From PALSA-612 sp963776735 (GTDB lineage: Bacteria; Actinomycetota; Thermoleophilia; Gaiellales; Gaiellaceae), in assembly GCA_963776735.1 (NCBI GenBank), contig CAVZNV010000015.1, positions 124,001-188,000 on the forward strand: a DNA stretch of 64,000 bases. The letters run 5' to 3'. Shown one piece after another: positions 57,315-64,000 of the stretch (its first letter is position 1; every line of letters starts with the position of its first letter). The notes under the pieces were generated by a model. The model did not search any database, was not told the origin of the DNA, and saw only the letters and a list, made by a program, of their open reading frames with translations. A program made the translations under genes and the position numbers.

Positions 57315-58235
57315 CTAGTCGACGAGCCGTAGCCCGAGCTCGACGAGATCTTCGCGTGCCCTGAGCGGATCCCCCGAGAGCGCGACCGTCTCGACGCCCT
57401 CGAGCGGCTCGGCGACGAGCCCCCCGAAGACGACGCAGCGGACGCCCGCGTCGCGGCAGCGTCGCGCGACCTCGCCGGGAGCCTTGCCGGTGGCCGTCGT
57501 GCGGTCGACTCGGCCCTCGCCGGTGACGACGAGGTCGTAGCCGCCCGGGTCGAAGCCGGCCGTGTCGAGGACGAGCGCCGCTCCGGGAACGAGCTCGGCG
57601 CCGAGGGCGGCCAGTGCTGCGCCGAGACCGCCCGCGGCGCCGGCCCCGGGGAGACAGGCGAACGGCGCGAGCTCCTCCATCGCGGCGAGCCGCGCAGCAA
57701 GTTCCTCCACCTGCGCCGGCGTCGCGCCCTTCTGCGGCGCGAAGAGCCGCGCGGCGTCGAGCAGCGGCACGAGCGAGTCGCAGGCGACGCGAGTCGGCGC
57801 AGGCAGCGCGTCCAGCACCTCCCGCAGCCCGGCGCCGCCGTCGACGTTGGCCGTCCCGCCGAGTCCGACGAGGAGCGCCGCGGGCGAGCCCGTCGCCGCG
57901 ATCAGCTCGCCGAGTCCGCGGCTCGACGCACGCATCGGGTCGAGCCGCGCCGGATCGAGCGGGATCGCCTCGGCAGCCTCGACCACCGCCGTGCCGTCCG
58001 GCAGCTCGAGCCAGCGCGCCTCGTGCGCGCGCCCGAACGCGTCCGCCACGACCGCCCGGTGCCAGACACCGCCGCGCGCCCGGAACAGCGCGTCCACCGT
58101 CCCCTCCCCGCCGTCGGCGACCGGCAGCTCGACCGTCTCCGCGCCACCGCGACGCAGTCCCTCGGCCAGCGCCGCCGCTGCGTCGGCGGCGGCGAGGACG
58201 CCCTTGAGGCTAGCCGGGCACGCCAGCGCGCGCAC
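57315..58235 (-). CDS. glxK: Glycerate kinase
   Basis: 306 residues, GarK/GlxK family, slightly short. ACPASLKGVLAAADAA (~5-20), VADGGEGTVDALFRA (~39-53), LLVGLGGTANVDGGAGL (~119-135) and YDLVVTGEGRVDRTTATGKA (~230-249) are the conserved blocks. It phosphorylates glycerate for entry to glycolysis. GTG 58235 overlaps the end of the GT4-LPG fusion gene by 26 bp. Confidence 0.93.
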   Translation of the reverse strand: MRALACPASLKGVLAAADAAAALAEGLRRGGAETVELPVADGGEGTVDALFRARGGVWHRAVVADAFGRAHEARWLELPDGTAVVEAAEAIPLDPARLDPMRASSRGLGELIAATGSPAALLVGLGGTANVDGGAGLREVLDALPAPTRVACDSLVPLLDAARLFAPQKGATPAQVEELAARLAAMEELAPFACLPGAGAAGGLGAALAALGAELVPGAALVLDTAGFDPGGYDLVVTGEGRVDRTTATGKAPGEVARRCRDAGVRCVVFGGLVAEPLEGVETVALSGDPLRAREDLVELGLRLVD

Positions 58236-60453
58236 GTTGCTCCTCGGCCGCCGGCTTTTCGTCGTCGTCCGCGCCGTCGTCGTGCTCCTCCTGCGCCTCC
58301 GTCGCCATCGGCATCCCGCGCAGCGTCGCGAACGACAGGCCTTCGTGTGCGAGGAAGAGGAGCCCGAGCCCGATGCCGACAGACGCCTCGATCGCCTGCA
58401 GCCCGAACCCGAACGCGACGCCGTCCGCGTAGGCGACGCCGTACGACTGGAGCGGGATCGCGATCGCGACCTGGACGGCGCCGACGTTGCCGGGCCAGAG
58501 CGGGATGATCGTGGCGACGTTCATCACGAGCAGGACGAGCGCGGCCGCGGGAATGCCCTCGTGGATGTCGAACGCGCGCATCGCGGTGTAGACCGCGAAC
58601 AGCTGGCACACCCAGCCGAGCGTCTGGAAGCAGATCGCACCGGCGGCCGGCCACGGCCGGTGCATCACGGCCAGGCCCTCGCGGCCCATCGCGATCACGT
58701 GCCTGACGGTCCCCATGCCGTCGAGACGGTCCCGGCCGGCCTTGCGCGCGCTGAGAAAAGCGAAGATGAACAGCGCCGCGCCGATCGAGACGACCGCGAC
58801 GATGGTCGAGTACGCCCAGGCCGGGATCTTCGCGGTCACGAGGACGTAGAGGACGAGCATCGTAATCGGGATCAGGTCGAAGATCCGGTGTGCGACGACG
58901 GTCCCCACGAGCGTCGCCCAGAGGCCGCGCCGCTTCGGCATGCGCCTGGTCAGGACGCCGACGCGCGCGAGCTCGCCGATCCGGCCGGGCAGGGCCGCGT
59001 TGCCGAGCAGTCCGACGCAGAAGGCGGAAAAGACGTGCCGGAAGCGCGGCGGGGGCGGCGGCAGCAGTGCCTGGTCGATCACGAGCTTCCACGCGATTGA
59101 GCGCGCCACGATCGATACGACGTTGATCGCGATCGCGACGGCGACCCACTCCCAGTGGACGTTCTGGAACGCGCTGCCGACGCCGTTCCAGTTCGGCAGC
59201 TGCCACAGCGCCACGCCCACGCCGACGAGCGAGACGATCATCGCTCCGAGCCGGACCCAGCGATTCCGGCCGAGCTTCAAGAGCGTGTCTCTCACGCCGT
59301 GGCGGCCTCCGGCAGCGCCTGCCTTCGTACTTCGCCGTGGACGACGAGCTCGTAGAATCTCGAGCAGCCTTGGCGCGATCGCGTCCCAGGAGTAGTGCTG
59401 GATCGCGACCGCGCGGGCGTTCGCGCCGAGCGTCCGCCGTTGCGGCTCGTTCGCGAGCAACTCGACCACGGCGTCCGCGAGCGCTGCCGCGTCGCCGGGC
59501 GGGACGAGCAAGCCTGTCTTCGGCGTCACGACGTCGCGATACCCGGGAATGTCGGATGCGACGACAGGGAGCGCACAGCCGTATGCCCGCGCGAGCACCA
59601 TCCCGAAGCTCTCCATGCCGAGCGAGGGCGCGACGAGCGCCTTGGCCGCGAGCAGCTCCGCGGTCAGCTCCTCCTGCGAGAGCAGGCCGAGGACGTCGAT
59701 GCCGTCGTCCGGCACGCGGCGGCGCGCGAGCAGGAGCCGGACGGCGAGCGGATCGGCGCCGGCGACGCGGAGGCGCGCACCGGTGCGCCGGTGGATCTCC
59801 GGCCAGGCCGAGAGGAGCGTCGGCAGGCCCTTGCGCGGGTCGTGCCGGCCGGCGAAGACGACGCGGTGCTCGCGTCGACCCGGATCGGCCCGCGGCGGGA
59901 TCAGCGCGCCGTTCGGGATCACCTCGTACGGGCCGGGCAGCATCTGCTCGACCGAGACGCGCGCCTGCTCCGAGACCGCGATCCGATAGTCGATCCGGTC
60001 CATGAGGAAGCCCCAGAAGCGGAGGGCATTGCGGTTCCAGCGCAGGGGCCCGGCCGCGTGCCAGGTCGCAACGACCGGGCAGCGCGCGAGCGCCATCGCC
60101 GTCACGCAGACGGCAGGCGTCATCGGCTCGTGCACGTGGAGCAGGTCGAAGCGCTCCTCCTCGAGCACGCGGGCGAGCTTCCGCACGGCCGCGGGGCTGA
60201 GGACGATGTTGGCGAGCGAGCCGTTGGCCGGGACGATCACGGTGCATCCGACCGGGATGACGTCGACGGGCGGCTCGTCGTGGCGGCCGAGCCGGGGGTG
60301 CAGAACGCGCGTGAACGAGCCGGGCGGATCGTTGCCGGCGATCGTCCGCGTCTCGACGCCGAGCCGCCGCAGCGCCGCCGCCTGCAACTCGGCGTGCTCC
60401 GTCACGGCGCCCCAGAAGGACCAGGAGAAGGGAACGACGATGCCGACCTTCAC
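58210..60453 (-). CDS. Glycosyltransferase (GT4) fused to LPG-synthase-like flippase domain
   Basis: 747 residues. ~1-385 is a GT4 (PimA-like): VGIVVPFSWSFWGAVTEHAE (~3-22), HVHEPMTPAVCVTAMAL, FAGRHDPRKGLPTLLSAWPE (~204-223) and the E-x7-E region GMESFGMVLARAYGCALPVV. A basic hinge (RARRPRRSTKAG) follows. ~405-715 is an eight-helix UPF0104/LPG_synthase_TM domain with LGNAALPGRIGELARVGVLT (~498-517) and a PLWPGNVGAVQVAIAIPL segment. The tail is acidic. A coupled sugar transfer and lipid movement role (e.g. mannosyl-phosphoinositide or glycolipid) is inferred. Confidence 0.85.
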   Translation of the reverse strand: MKVGIVVPFSWSFWGAVTEHAELQAAALRRLGVETRTIAGNDPPGSFTRVLHPRLGRHDEPPVDVIPVGCTVIVPANGSLANIVLSPAAVRKLARVLEEERFDLLHVHEPMTPAVCVTAMALARCPVVATWHAAGPLRWNRNALRFWGFLMDRIDYRIAVSEQARVSVEQMLPGPYEVIPNGALIPPRADPGRREHRVVFAGRHDPRKGLPTLLSAWPEIHRRTGARLRVAGADPLAVRLLLARRRVPDDGIDVLGLLSQEELTAELLAAKALVAPSLGMESFGMVLARAYGCALPVVASDIPGYRDVVTPKTGLLVPPGDAAALADAVVELLANEPQRRTLGANARAVAIQHYSWDAIAPRLLEILRARRPRRSTKAGAAGGRHGVRDTLLKLGRNRWVRLGAMIVSLVGVGVALWQLPNWNGVGSAFQNVHWEWVAVAIAINVVSIVARSIAWKLVIDQALLPPPPPRFRHVFSAFCVGLLGNAALPGRIGELARVGVLTRRMPKRRGLWATLVGTVVAHRIFDLIPITMLVLYVLVTAKIPAWAYSTIVAVVSIGAALFIFAFLSARKAGRDRLDGMGTVRHVIAMGREGLAVMHRPWPAAGAICFQTLGWVCQLFAVYTAMRAFDIHEGIPAAALVLLVMNVATIIPLWPGNVGAVQVAIAIPLQSYGVAYADGVAFGFGLQAIEASVGIGLGLLFLAHEGLSFATLRGMPMATEAQEEHDDGADDDEKPAAEEQRARAGVPG

Positions 60454-60517
60454 TGGTGCGGAGTCTATTTCGCGGTCCTGCCGCTCCGCCCGGGCGGAGC
60501 GGCGCCGCGCGGAACGC

Positions 60518-60709
60518 CTAGACCGAGGCCGTCTCGGGCCGCTGTTCCTTCAGGCGTCGGATCAGGTCGGCCACGTCGGCGACCTCTTGCTCCAGGTCGC
60601 GCTGGTGCTCCTCCAGCCGCTCGAGCAGCTGCTCGGCGTTGGGGACGCGCCCGCGGCCGAAACCATGGCCGTGGCAGCGCTTGCCGTGTCGGTGTCTGTT
60701 CTTGTGCAT
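60518..60709 (-). CDS. Small His-rich coiled-coil protein, PadR partner
   Basis: 63 residues. The first ~20 are His/Arg/Lys-rich (MHKNRHRHGKRCHGHGFGRG); ~24-58 form a coiled coil (EQLLERLEEHQRDLEQEVAD). GAGGAGGTGAGTGA precedes the ATG, and the ATG directly follows the PadR stop (TGA-ATG). It could bind metal or nucleic acid; no family known to me. Confidence 0.75.
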   Translation of the reverse strand: MHKNRHRHGKRCHGHGFGRGRVPNAEQLLERLEEHQRDLEQEVADVADLIRRLKEQRPETASV

Positions 60710-61108
60710 TCACTCACCTCCTCTCTCGTAACGGTCGAGGAATGCGGAGATCTCGTCGCGCGACCGACGCAGGGCGTCGGCCCACTGGGCGAGCAGCGCC
60801 TCGCCGGCGTCTGTCAGCCGGTACGTGCGCTTCGCGGGGCCGGGCAGTTCGCCGTCCCATTCGGACTCGACGACCCCGTCGGCTTCGAGCGAGCGCAGGA
60901 AGCGGTAGAGGTTGCCGACGTCGACGCGATGGCCGCCCGCGAGCTCGGGCAGTTGCTCGATCAGCTCGTAGCCGTGCCGCGGCCGCTCCTTGAGCAGGAG
61001 CAGCAGCGACGGCTCGTGGAAGCGCTCGACGCGCGCACGGACGTCCCACTCGCCGGAGCCGGTGCGGCGCCGGCTGCGGGAACCTCGTCCGTGATGTCTC
61101 CTGTGCAT
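60710..61108 (-). CDS. PadR-family regulator
   Basis: 132 residues. Starts MHRRHHGRGSRSRRR, a basic His-rich arm similar to its small partner, then the PadR winged helix: LLLLLKERPRHGYELIEQL (~34-52), VDVGNLYRFLRSLEADGVVE (~61-80) and RTYRLTDAGEALL. It has a C-terminal dimer helix. Controls itself and probably the divergent side. The ATG at 61132 lies in the operator, so 61108 is preferred. Confidence 0.88.
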   Translation of the reverse strand: MHRRHHGRGSRSRRRTGSGEWDVRARVERFHEPSLLLLLKERPRHGYELIEQLPELAGGHRVDVGNLYRFLRSLEADGVVESEWDGELPGPAKRTYRLTDAGEALLAQWADALRRSRDEISAFLDRYERGGE

Positions 61109-61117
61109 GACGAAAAC

Positions 61118-61134
61118 ATATGTGAAATACATAT
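61118..61134. promoter_or_regulatory. Probable PadR operator
   Basis: ATATGT-GAAAT-ACATAT, an AT-rich inverted repeat standing out from GC-rich surroundings, 9 bp upstream of the padR start and 42 bp from the divergent gene. PadR proteins commonly bind ATGT/ACAT-type palindromes. Confidence 0.65.
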
Positions 61135-61164
61135 AGATGTCAAATACTCTGGCTGGGACGCGGT

Positions 61165-61170
61165 TAGGAT
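61165..61170 (+). promoter_or_regulatory. Probable -10 (TAGGAT) of the aminotransferase remnant
   Basis: TAGGAT ends 6 bp before GTG 61177. The intact-looking promoter suggests the remnant could still be transcribed. Confidence 0.45.
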
Positions 61171-61176
61171 CGGCGC

Positions 61177-61482
61177 GTGTTCAGAAGGGCGCAGCGGCTC
61201 GAAGCGGTGCGCGGCTTCGGCATCGATCGCGTGGCGGCGGCCGCCGACGCGCCGGCCCGCGCGAGGCCCGAGTCCCTCGGGTTCGAGCCGGCGGAGGCGT
61301 CGCGCCTCTTGCTGGAGGAGTCCGCAATCGCAGCGACGGGCACGACCGGCTGGGGCGCCGAGGTCGCGTCGCGCTACGTGCGGTTCGTGTTCAGTGCGGA
61401 ATCGCCAGAGCGTCTGGGGACGATCCCGGAGCGCGTCGAGGGCACCACCCTCGCGGCCGCGGTCGCGTCTCGAGCCGCGTAG
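61177..61482 (+). pseudogene. Aminotransferase class I remnant with internal deletion
   Basis: 101 residues. ~5-25 (AQRLEAVRGFGIDRVAAAAD) look like the first helix of an actinobacterial class I aminotransferase. ~35-90 (EASRLLLEESAIAATGTTGWGAEVASRYVRFVF by its ends, then ERLGTIPERV) look like the C-terminal small domain. The PLP-lysine core (~270 residues) is absent, joined in frame. So it is most likely a decayed gene; a new small protein is possible. Recognition is by motif and only moderately sure. Confidence 0.5.
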
Positions 61483-61607
61483 TTGGTCCTAACAGAGGTG
61501 TAGGTCCGGGCACCCGCCAGCCCCCGCCTACTGCCAATTCTATCGAGGAAATTCGCACGAATGGGACACGCGGATGTGCCGAAAGCGTGACGATTCGTCC
61601 ACAGGGC

Positions 61608-61613
61608 TAGACT
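61608..61613 (+). promoter_or_regulatory. Probable -10 (TAGACT) of leaderless adenosine deaminase gene
   Basis: TAGACT ends 6 bp before ATG 61620, with no Shine-Dalgarno. The rest of the 137-bp gap (61483-61619) has no recognisable feature. Confidence 0.5.
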
Positions 61614-61619
61614 CGCGCG

Positions 61620-62639
61620 ATGGATTTTCCGGGCGGCCTCGCTGAGCTCCACACGCACCTCGGCGGCTCGGTCGCCTCGAACGAGATGTGGAGCCTCGCG
61701 CACGAGCAGGGCATCGCGCTGCCGGTCAAGGACTACTGGGAGTTCGACCGCCTCGTCACGGTCTCCGACCCGCGCGGTGTGCCCGACCTCGACGCGCTCG
61801 ACGCGATCTACCACTGGACGGAGCTGATCCAGTCGAGCCCGCTCGCGGTCGAGCGCTCGGTGCACGGCGCGATCGGCGGCGCCTACCGCTCGCAGGGCAT
61901 CACGACGCTCGAGTTGCGCTTCAACCCGATGAAGCGCAACCGCGGCGGAGAGCGCGACCTCGACCACATCATCCTCGCCGCGATCCGCGGCCTCGACGTC
62001 GCCGAGCTCGAGTATCCGCAGGTGCGCGCGGCGCTGATCCTGATGATGGACCGCACCTTCACCGAGGCGCAGAACGCGATCATCGTCGAGAAGGCGATCC
62101 GCTGGTCGTCGCGCGGGATCGTCGGCGTCGACATCGCCGGCCCGCGGCCGCGCGGCGAGCGCTATCCGTACCGCGACCTGGCGCCGCTCGTCGAGGAAGC
62201 CCGTGCGGCCGGGCTCGGCGTGACGATCCACGTCGGCGAGGAGGGTGGCGGCCAGGGCGTCGAGGAGATCGCCGAGGTTGTCGAGACCCTGCGGCCCGAC
62301 CGGATCGGCCACGGGATTCTCGCCGCGCGCCAGCCGGGGCTGATGCGCGAACTGGCCGGGCGCGGGATCGTGCTCGAGATCTGCCCCACCTCGAACCTGC
62401 TGACGAAGGCGCTCTCGGGCGAGGAGGAGCTGCGCGAGACGATCGTCGCCTTCGTCGAGCAGTCGGTGCCGTTCACGATCGCGACCGACGGCCCGGAGAT
62501 GATGCGCACACGGTTGCGCGACGAGTTCGAGCTGCTGTTGCGAATCGGCGCGCTCGACGAGGAGGGGCTTCGCGATGCCAATGCCCGCGGGCACGACGCG
62601 GCTTTCGCCCGGGGTGCTGGGACGCGAAGCGTCGTCTAG
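61620..62639 (+). CDS. Adenosine/aminodeoxyfutalosine deaminase-family amidohydrolase
   Basis: 339 residues. Zinc site HTHLGGS (~11-17), then IHVGEEGGGQG (~202-212; catalytic Glu), RIGHG (~227-231), EICPTSNLLT (~252-261) and IATDGPEMMRT (~279-289), where the usual DDP is DGP. It deaminates adenosine or a related purine; some members act in futalosine menaquinone synthesis. Substrate is not resolved. It is transcribed by a TAGACT-type leaderless promoter. Confidence 0.85.
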   Translation: MDFPGGLAELHTHLGGSVASNEMWSLAHEQGIALPVKDYWEFDRLVTVSDPRGVPDLDALDAIYHWTELIQSSPLAVERSVHGAIGGAYRSQGITTLELRFNPMKRNRGGERDLDHIILAAIRGLDVAELEYPQVRAALILMMDRTFTEAQNAIIVEKAIRWSSRGIVGVDIAGPRPRGERYPYRDLAPLVEEARAAGLGVTIHVGEEGGGQGVEEIAEVVETLRPDRIGHGILAARQPGLMRELAGRGIVLEICPTSNLLTKALSGEEELRETIVAFVEQSVPFTIATDGPEMMRTRLRDEFELLLRIGALDEEGLRDANARGHDAAFARGAGTRSVV

Positions 62640-62704
62640 CGAAGCAAGTTACGCCTTTCGGTCAATAGCGATGCACAGAGGGCGCTTGTAGCGTCGAGAC
62701 CATC

Positions 62705-62968
62705 ATGTACGAGACCCTCAAGAGCGCGATTCCGGCGATCACGACCCGCCAGCGGGAGGTCGTCGAGCTGATCGCGGCAGGCTGCTCGAATGAGGAGATC
62801 GGCGAACGTCTCGGCATTTCTCCGAGAACCGCCAAAGCCCATTCGGACATCCTCCGCCAGAAGCTCGGCGTCTCGCGACGGCGCCAGATCCCGGCCGCCT
62901 ACCGCGCTGCAACCGGCGACGACCCGTTCGCACACGGAGTGGTCCCCGCCGCCGGCAGCAGCTACTGA
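62705..62968 (+). CDS. Stand-alone LuxR-type HTH protein
   Basis: 87 residues, a GerE/LuxR DNA-binding domain only: ITTRQREVVELIAAGCSNEE (~12-31), IGERLGISPRTAKAHSDILR (~32-51), KLGVSRRRQIPAAYRA. No receiver or ATPase. It lies ~100 bp before a MalT-like ATPase protein, whose family normally ends with just such an HTH. Confidence 0.85.
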   Translation: MYETLKSAIPAITTRQREVVELIAAGCSNEEIGERLGISPRTAKAHSDILRQKLGVSRRRQIPAAYRAATGDDPFAHGVVPAAGSSY

Positions 62969-63074
62969 ACGGGTTCCGGCGCCGCGCCGACAGTGTCTGC
63001 GCGGCGCCGGACTCGAATTCGCACCGGAAACGCGATACGGTGCGAGCCGTCGTCAAGCAGCTTCAAGGTGGGAG

Positions 63075-64000
63075 ATGGATCTCGAGGCAGGCCAAGCAGT
63101 CGAGGTCGGGCGTAGTCACATCATCAAGCGTCCACGCCTGACGCAACTTCTGGACGAGACGAAAGCGCGGATCATTCTCCTCGTCGCGCCGGCAGGCTAC
63201 GGGAAGACGACGCTGGCCCGAGAGTGGCTGGCCGACAAGCCACACGCGTGGTACCGGGGCAGCCCTGCGTCGGCAGACGTTGCCGCGCTTGCGCTTGGAC
63301 TGGCCAGGGCCGCTTCCACCATGCTCCCTGCTGTCGGCGACCGCCTCAGAACACGCCTTCGTGTGTCAAAGGGGCCAAACGAAGAGGCAACTCGCCTCGC
63401 GGATCTGCTGGCGGAGGACCTGGCTCCTTGGCCTGAAGACGCCGTGCTTGCGTTTGACGACTATCACTTCCTTTGCGACTCCGATGAGGCAGAACTCTTC
63501 TTCGAGGCCTTCGTCTCGTCCTCGGATGTCCGCCTTGCCGTTGCTACACGTACTAGACCGCGATGGGCGACCGCTCGACGAGCGGTGTATGGGGAGATTC
63601 TTGAGATTGGCCGCAACCCTCTAGCGATGACGCTTGATGAGGCTCTTGCAGCGCTTAGTCCCCGCCCGGGAAGGGACACGGACACTCTTCTCGCACTCGC
63701 GGATGGTTGGCCTGCACTGATCGGTGTCGCGTGTCTGGCGTTTGATACCGAGTTACCCACACACTCTGTACCCGAGGAAATCTACGAGTTCTTTGCAGAA
63801 GAGCTCTACCAAGCAGCGGGGCTGCCAATCCGCTCGGCGCTTCGTCTACTGGCGCTTGCGCCATACGTAACACTCGACATCGCAGAAGGCGTACTAGGCC
63901 CCGACGCCGAGGCTGTTCTCACACGCGGTTCAGAGCTTGGGTTTCTCGATTCGCGACGCGGCCGCTTCGAACTCCACCCCCTCTTGAGGTCTTTCCTCGT
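63075..64000 (+). CDS. MalT/LuxR-type large ATPase regulator, N-terminal part (runs off window)
   Basis: Open frame to the window end, 308 codons seen. ATG 63075 with AAGGTGGGAG upstream. IIKRPRLTQLLDE (~17-29), Walker A APAGYGKTT (38-46), Walker B VLAFDDYHFL (~128-137), DGWPALIGVA, and LHPLLRSFL-type FELHPLLRSFL at the edge. These are STAND-type MalT-like ATPase features. Third codon positions are noticeably less GC-rich (many CTT, GCA, ACA) than neighbours, hinting at transfer. The C-terminus and any HTH lie outside. Confidence 0.85.
   Translation, partial: MDLEAGQAVEVGRSHIIKRPRLTQLLDETKARIILLVAPAGYGKTTLAREWLADKPHAWYRGSPASADVAALALGLARAASTMLPAVGDRLRTRLRVSKGPNEEATRLADLLAEDLAPWPEDAVLAFDDYHFLCDSDEAELFFEAFVSSSDVRLAVATRTRPRWATARRAVYGEILEIGRNPLAMTLDEALAALSPRPGRDTDTLLALADGWPALIGVACLAFDTELPTHSVPEEIYEFFAEELYQAAGLPIRSALRLLALAPYVTLDIAEGVLGPDAEAVLTRGSELGFLDSRRGRFELHPLLRSFL

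Noticed and set aside
1..64000. tRNA, rRNA, CRISPR arrays, integrases or intact IS elements
   Set aside because: No such sequences were recognised on either strand; repeats found are short palindromes without transposase genes.

Overview
The window is GC-rich, gene-dense chromosomal DNA with short or overlapping gene junctions, GTG and TTG starts, and many start codons that have a TANNNT hexamer about 6-8 nt upstream in place of a Shine-Dalgarno sequence. Gene content (Flp/Tad pilus without an outer-membrane secretin, rplM-rpsI next to glmM and glmS, DUF192, YihY, many actinobacterial-type small proteins) points to a high-GC actinobacterium. Thermoleophilia (Gaiellales/Solirubrobacterales-like) is my best guess, by inference only. 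I see no rRNA, tRNA, CRISPR array, prophage or intact insertion sequence.

Layout. 1-2.0 kb: the end of a secreted Ig-like/repeat protein, then an ArsR-type regulator divergent from a dienelactone-hydrolase-like enzyme. 2.0-12.8 kb: a Tad/Flp pilus locus. tadE-cpaB-tadZ-tadA-tadB-tadC run leftward; three tandem flp pilins, an M15-like protein, a DUF192 protein and a GT-C-like membrane protein run rightward. TadB carries an N-terminal signal peptide and a von Willebrand A domain. 12.7-31.1 kb: housekeeping genes, mostly leftward (glmS, glmM, rplM-rpsI, guaB-guaA, dac-pyrF, hup, pyrE), interspersed with a nitroreductase, a PLD-family protein, an encapsulated-ferritin-like protein, an atypical PfkB protein, a frameshifted small membrane gene, a roadblock protein, YihY and a BNR-repeat protein. 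31-39 kb: GntR, rdgB-rph-murI, DUF72 and GATase, rhodanese, GST, GNAT, AlkA and HAD genes. 39.4-44.4 kb: tyrosine/homogentisate catabolism (hmgA, an FAH-family gene, hpd) with a luciferase-domain protein and a CDF transporter. 44.4-49.2 kb: a secreted zinc protease, an EamA exporter, a FabL-type reductase, a methyltransferase and ppa.

49.2-52.3 kb is a fluoride-response operon. A clear crcB-motif fluoride riboswitch precedes a cation/H+ antiporter, two crcB genes and a triple-DUF190 protein. The aptamer's 3' strand is complementary to the bases between the Shine-Dalgarno and the start codon, which suggests translational control. 52-58 kb: lepB, membrane and coiled-coil proteins, xseA-xseB, a cNMP-binding protein and glycerate kinase. 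58-64 kb: a glycosyltransferase fused to an LPG-synthase-like membrane domain, a PadR regulator with a small His-rich coiled-coil protein, an internally deleted aminotransferase remnant, an adenosine deaminase, a lone LuxR helix-turn-helix protein, and a MalT-like ATPase cut by the window end.

Several intergenic regions hold palindromic repeats: a 23-bp palindrome with shared flank at two loci, GGTGTC/GACACC-type palindromes at two loci, and a perfect 36-bp palindrome. These, the vWA-TadB fusion, the degenerate PfkB and the fluoride operon are the most interesting items.
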